A stretch of 39,215 nucleotides of DNA from a virus: the IMG/VR virus record IMGVR_UViG_3300043773_000327, positions 1-39,215 of that record. One strand, written 5' to 3'. A program made the translations under genes and the position numbers. Positions 37,038 to 39,215 of this stretch are shown piece by piece. A model generated the notes under the pieces. That model was not told the origin of the DNA. It saw only the letters and a program-made list of their open reading frames with translations, and did no database searches. Numbering within the stretch: the first letter of the stretch is position 1; each line of letters opens with the position of its first letter.

Positions 37038-38906
37038 ATGGGACGCAAGCCAGGGATTCAGAACATCTCCAAGAAGGAAGCCCAGGAGAAAATGCTCCTG
37101 CTCCTAGAGCAAGGGGCGACCATTACAGCCGCTATGGCAGCCGTAGGTCGTAACGATGTCACCTTCCGCCAATGGTCGATGCAGGACCCTGACTTCAAGG
37201 AACGAGCCGACAAAGCCCGCCTGGCGGGTAAAGGGGTCAAGGCTGACCTGAAGGATTTGAAGGATATCTCCTTCCCCGACTTCTGCGAACAGTTCTTAGA
37301 TTCTAAGTTGTTCCCCCACCAGTTGAACTGGTTAGACCTGATGGAGGGTGTACCTCCCCGCTGGCAGCCCGCTGGTATGACATACGAGCCAGGTGAACCT
37401 GACCGTGTACTTATCAACGTACCGCCTGAGCACGCCAAGTCGACAACTATCACGACTAACTATGTGACCTACAAGATTGTCACTGACCCGAACACGAGAG
37501 TCATCATCGTCTCTAAGACTCAGGGTATGGCTAGAAAGTTCCTTGGTGCTATCAAGACAAGACTTTCACACCCAGCCTATATGAAACTCCAGACCGCCTT
37601 TGGTCCTAATGGAGGCTACAAGGCAGATGCTACCCAGTGGTCGGCAGATATGATTTACCTGGGTACAGGACGCGATTCTGGCGAGAAGGACCCTACGGTC
37701 CAAGCCTTGGGTCTTGGTTCTCAGATTTACGGTGCTCGTGCTGACTTGATTATCGTCGACGACGCGGTTATGGGAGCAAACGCCCACGAGTGGGAAAAGC
37801 AGATGGAATGGCTTCAGAAGGAAGTTATCACCCGTCTTGGTCGACACGGTAAGTTAATTATCGTTGGAACCAGAGTGGCACCAGTTGACTTATACAAGAT
37901 GCTACGCGACCCAGGGCAATGGTCAGGTGGGGTTTCCCCTTTCACCTACTGTGCAATGCCAGCGGTTTTAGAATTTGACGAAGACCCTAAGCAGTGGAAA
38001 ACCTTGTGGGCAGAAACTGACCAACAAGAAAACTCCAAAGACGACCCACTGCCAAATGGAAATTATCCAAAGTGGGACGGACCTTCTTTGTTTAAGAGAC
38101 GCTCTCAGGTGTCTCCATCTGTGTGGGCTATGGTCTACCAGCAAGAGGATGTGCAAGAGGATTCAATCTTTGCCCCTTCTTGTGTAGCAGGTTCTGTTAA
38201 CGGAATGCGTAAACGCGGTCCATTAAAACCTGGAGTACCTGGACATCCTCGTATCGTCGAAGGTGCACACACCATCATCGGACTTGACCCTGCTATGGCA
38301 GGTGCCACTGGTGCAGTAGTTGCAACTTACAATCGCGCCGATGGCAAGATTTATGTTTTGGATTGCGTCAATATGACCGAGCCAACTCCACAAAAGATTC
38401 AAGACCTCATCGAAGAATGGGTTCAGAAGTATCGCCCTCACGAACTGCGTATTGAAATCAACGCACACCAGAAGGCATATGCACTCGATGACAACCTACG
38501 CCAGTACTTGGCACAGTGGGGATGTCAACTGAACTCACACTTTACTGGTAAGAATAAATGGGACACATCATTTGGTGTAGCATCAATGGCTTCGCTATTT
38601 GGCAATACACGAGATGGACGTTTCCAAGATAACAACTTGATTGAACTACCAAGCAACGAAGGCTCTGAGGGTCTTAAGACTTTGGTACAAGAGTTGATTA
38701 CTTGGAAGCCTGATACTAGAAACCCTACAGACTGCGTAATGGCACTGTGGTTTGCAGTCATTCGCATCCGCGAATTGATGCAAGCAGGTTCACGCTTACA
38801 GTCCTACACGCAAAATCGTTGGGCTACGAGAGCACAGAAATCAAACAGAGTCACCGTGAATCTTCAAGAGGCAATCGCTGACCAGTGGTCAGAACAATAC
38901 GGATAA
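37038..38906 (+). CDS. terL: terminase large subunit with N-terminal HTH
   Basis: 622 residues from ATG 37038, which has AAGGA upstream; an in-frame ATG at 37026 adds four residues but lacks a ribosome site. Residues ~25-55 (LEQGATITAAMAAVGRNDVT, then FRQW) form a helix-turn-helix like that of small terminases. The ATPase follows: INVPPEHAKSTT (deviant Walker A, ~126-137), LIIVDDAV (Walker B, ~237-244), then the GTR coupling motif (277-279). The nuclease domain starts at IGLDPAMAG (Asp417). It pumps DNA into the procapsid and cuts it. No separate small terminase gene was found, so the HTH may serve in DNA recognition. Directly upstream of the portal. Confidence 0.9.
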   Translation: MGRKPGIQNISKKEAQEKMLLLLEQGATITAAMAAVGRNDVTFRQWSMQDPDFKERADKARLAGKGVKADLKDLKDISFPDFCEQFLDSKLFPHQLNWLDLMEGVPPRWQPAGMTYEPGEPDRVLINVPPEHAKSTTITTNYVTYKIVTDPNTRVIIVSKTQGMARKFLGAIKTRLSHPAYMKLQTAFGPNGGYKADATQWSADMIYLGTGRDSGEKDPTVQALGLGSQIYGARADLIIVDDAVMGANAHEWEKQMEWLQKEVITRLGRHGKLIIVGTRVAPVDLYKMLRDPGQWSGGVSPFTYCAMPAVLEFDEDPKQWKTLWAETDQQENSKDDPLPNGNYPKWDGPSLFKRRSQVSPSVWAMVYQQEDVQEDSIFAPSCVAGSVNGMRKRGPLKPGVPGHPRIVEGAHTIIGLDPAMAGATGAVVATYNRADGKIYVLDCVNMTEPTPQKIQDLIEEWVQKYRPHELRIEINAHQKAYALDDNLRQYLAQWGCQLNSHFTGKNKWDTSFGVASMASLFGNTRDGRFQDNNLIELPSNEGSEGLKTLVQELITWKPDTRNPTDCVMALWFAVIRIRELMQAGSRLQSYTQNRWATRAQKSNRVTVNLQEAIADQWSEQYG

Positions 38907-38914
38907 GGATAACA

Positions 38915-39215
38915 ATGGCATTATCAAAGCAGCAGGTGTTTGCGAGAGTTGAATCTCTTCGCCACCTCAACGGAGAACGCGACCAGCGCAACCTTGACGT
39001 ACTCGCAGTTCGCCAGGGAAAGATTGCTGACGTATATCCTGATTTTTTCCCAGAGGGCATCGACGCTAACGTAGTTGCTAACTTTATCGACATTGTTGCA
39101 CGTGACCTCTCTGAGGTTATGGCACCACTGCCAGCAGTAAACTGCTCTGCAGCAAATGCAGTTAATGACCGCGCACGTAACTTCGCTGACAAGCGCACAC
39201 GTATTGCGTCAAATT
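38915..39215 (+). CDS. portal protein, N-terminal part (continues at position 1)
   Basis: Begins with ATG at 38915 after AAGGATAAC, eight bases past the terL stop. The first residues, MALSKQQVFARVESLRHLNG, are followed by ERDQRNLDVLAVRQGKIADV, an N-terminal region typical of portal proteins. The frame runs off the end of the window and is continued by 1..1614; codon 59 of the gene is position 1. Residues 59 onwards in this interval duplicate 1..127. The complete gene encodes 595 residues. Confidence 0.85.
   Translation, partial: MALSKQQVFARVESLRHLNGERDQRNLDVLAVRQGKIADVYPDFFPEGIDANVVANFIDIVARDLSEVMAPLPAVNCSAANAVNDRARNFADKRTRIASN
39089..39215. repeat. terminal direct repeat, copy 2 (circular overlap)
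   Basis: Identical over 127 bases to positions 1..127. See the first copy. Treat one copy as redundant when counting genes or length. Confidence 0.93.

Noticed and set aside
1-39215. CRISPR array, integrase, lysogeny repressor, insertion sequence
   Set aside because: No regular spacer repeats, no recombinase motifs and no transposase ends were seen on either strand.

Overview
The window is a complete, circularly closed genome of a tailed phage, about 39.1 kb. The first 127 bases recur exactly as the last 127 (1..127 = 39089..39215), and the portal gene reads in frame across that join. The sequence is therefore one genome opened inside the portal gene. The host is probably an actinobacterium: there is a WhiB-type regulator (33366..33719, minus), an exported lytic-transglycosylase-like protein, and many GTG/TTG starts. 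Virion genes suit a short-tailed (podovirus-like) particle: an SPP1/N4-style portal, an N4-gp56-like major capsid protein, very large internal proteins, fibre genes, and no tape measure or tail tube. No integrase, immunity repressor, DNA polymerase or RNA polymerase was recognised. A metagenomic freshwater or marine origin is inference only.

Layout. (1) Late plus-strand block, from terL (37038..38906) through the portal (38915..39215 joined to 1..1614) to 25991: a proteasome/HslV-like Ntn hydrolase, four large internal or structural proteins, scaffold, capsid protein, small zinc and lysine-rich proteins, a GT-A glycosyltransferase, connector, tail fibre, two tandem copies of a fibre cassette, a large tail protein, then lysis genes (membrane proteins, a 685-aa secreted Pro/Ala-rich protein, CHAP endolysin). 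It ends at a strong terminator (26010..26063). (2) Early/replication plus-strand block, 26322..32017: a RecB/Cas4-like nuclease split by an inserted gene, zinc-ribbon protein, DnaB-like helicase, resolvase-like nuclease, primase split into zinc and TOPRIM genes, a DUF1599-like protein, a third PD-(D/E)XK-like protein and a sigma-like factor. Its start holds a promoter, an operator-like palindrome and a predicted pseudoknot that would hide the first Shine-Dalgarno. (3) Minus-strand block, 35997 down to 31976: about twenty tightly overlapping tiny genes, many with Cys pairs or one membrane segment, plus WhiB and the transglycosylase. It meets the early block tail to tail with overlapping 3' ends. 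(4) A non-coding kilobase, 35998..37037, with a DnaA-box cluster (probable origin), many hairpins, a tRNA-like cloverleaf with a three-base anticodon loop, and the late leader.

How it fits together. The phage appears to bring its own helicase, primase and recombination nucleases but to borrow host DnaA and DNA polymerase. WhiB and the sigma-like factor are the obvious transcription regulators. The most unusual features are the Ntn hydrolase placed next to the portal, the split nuclease, the pseudoknot leader and the tRNA-like element.
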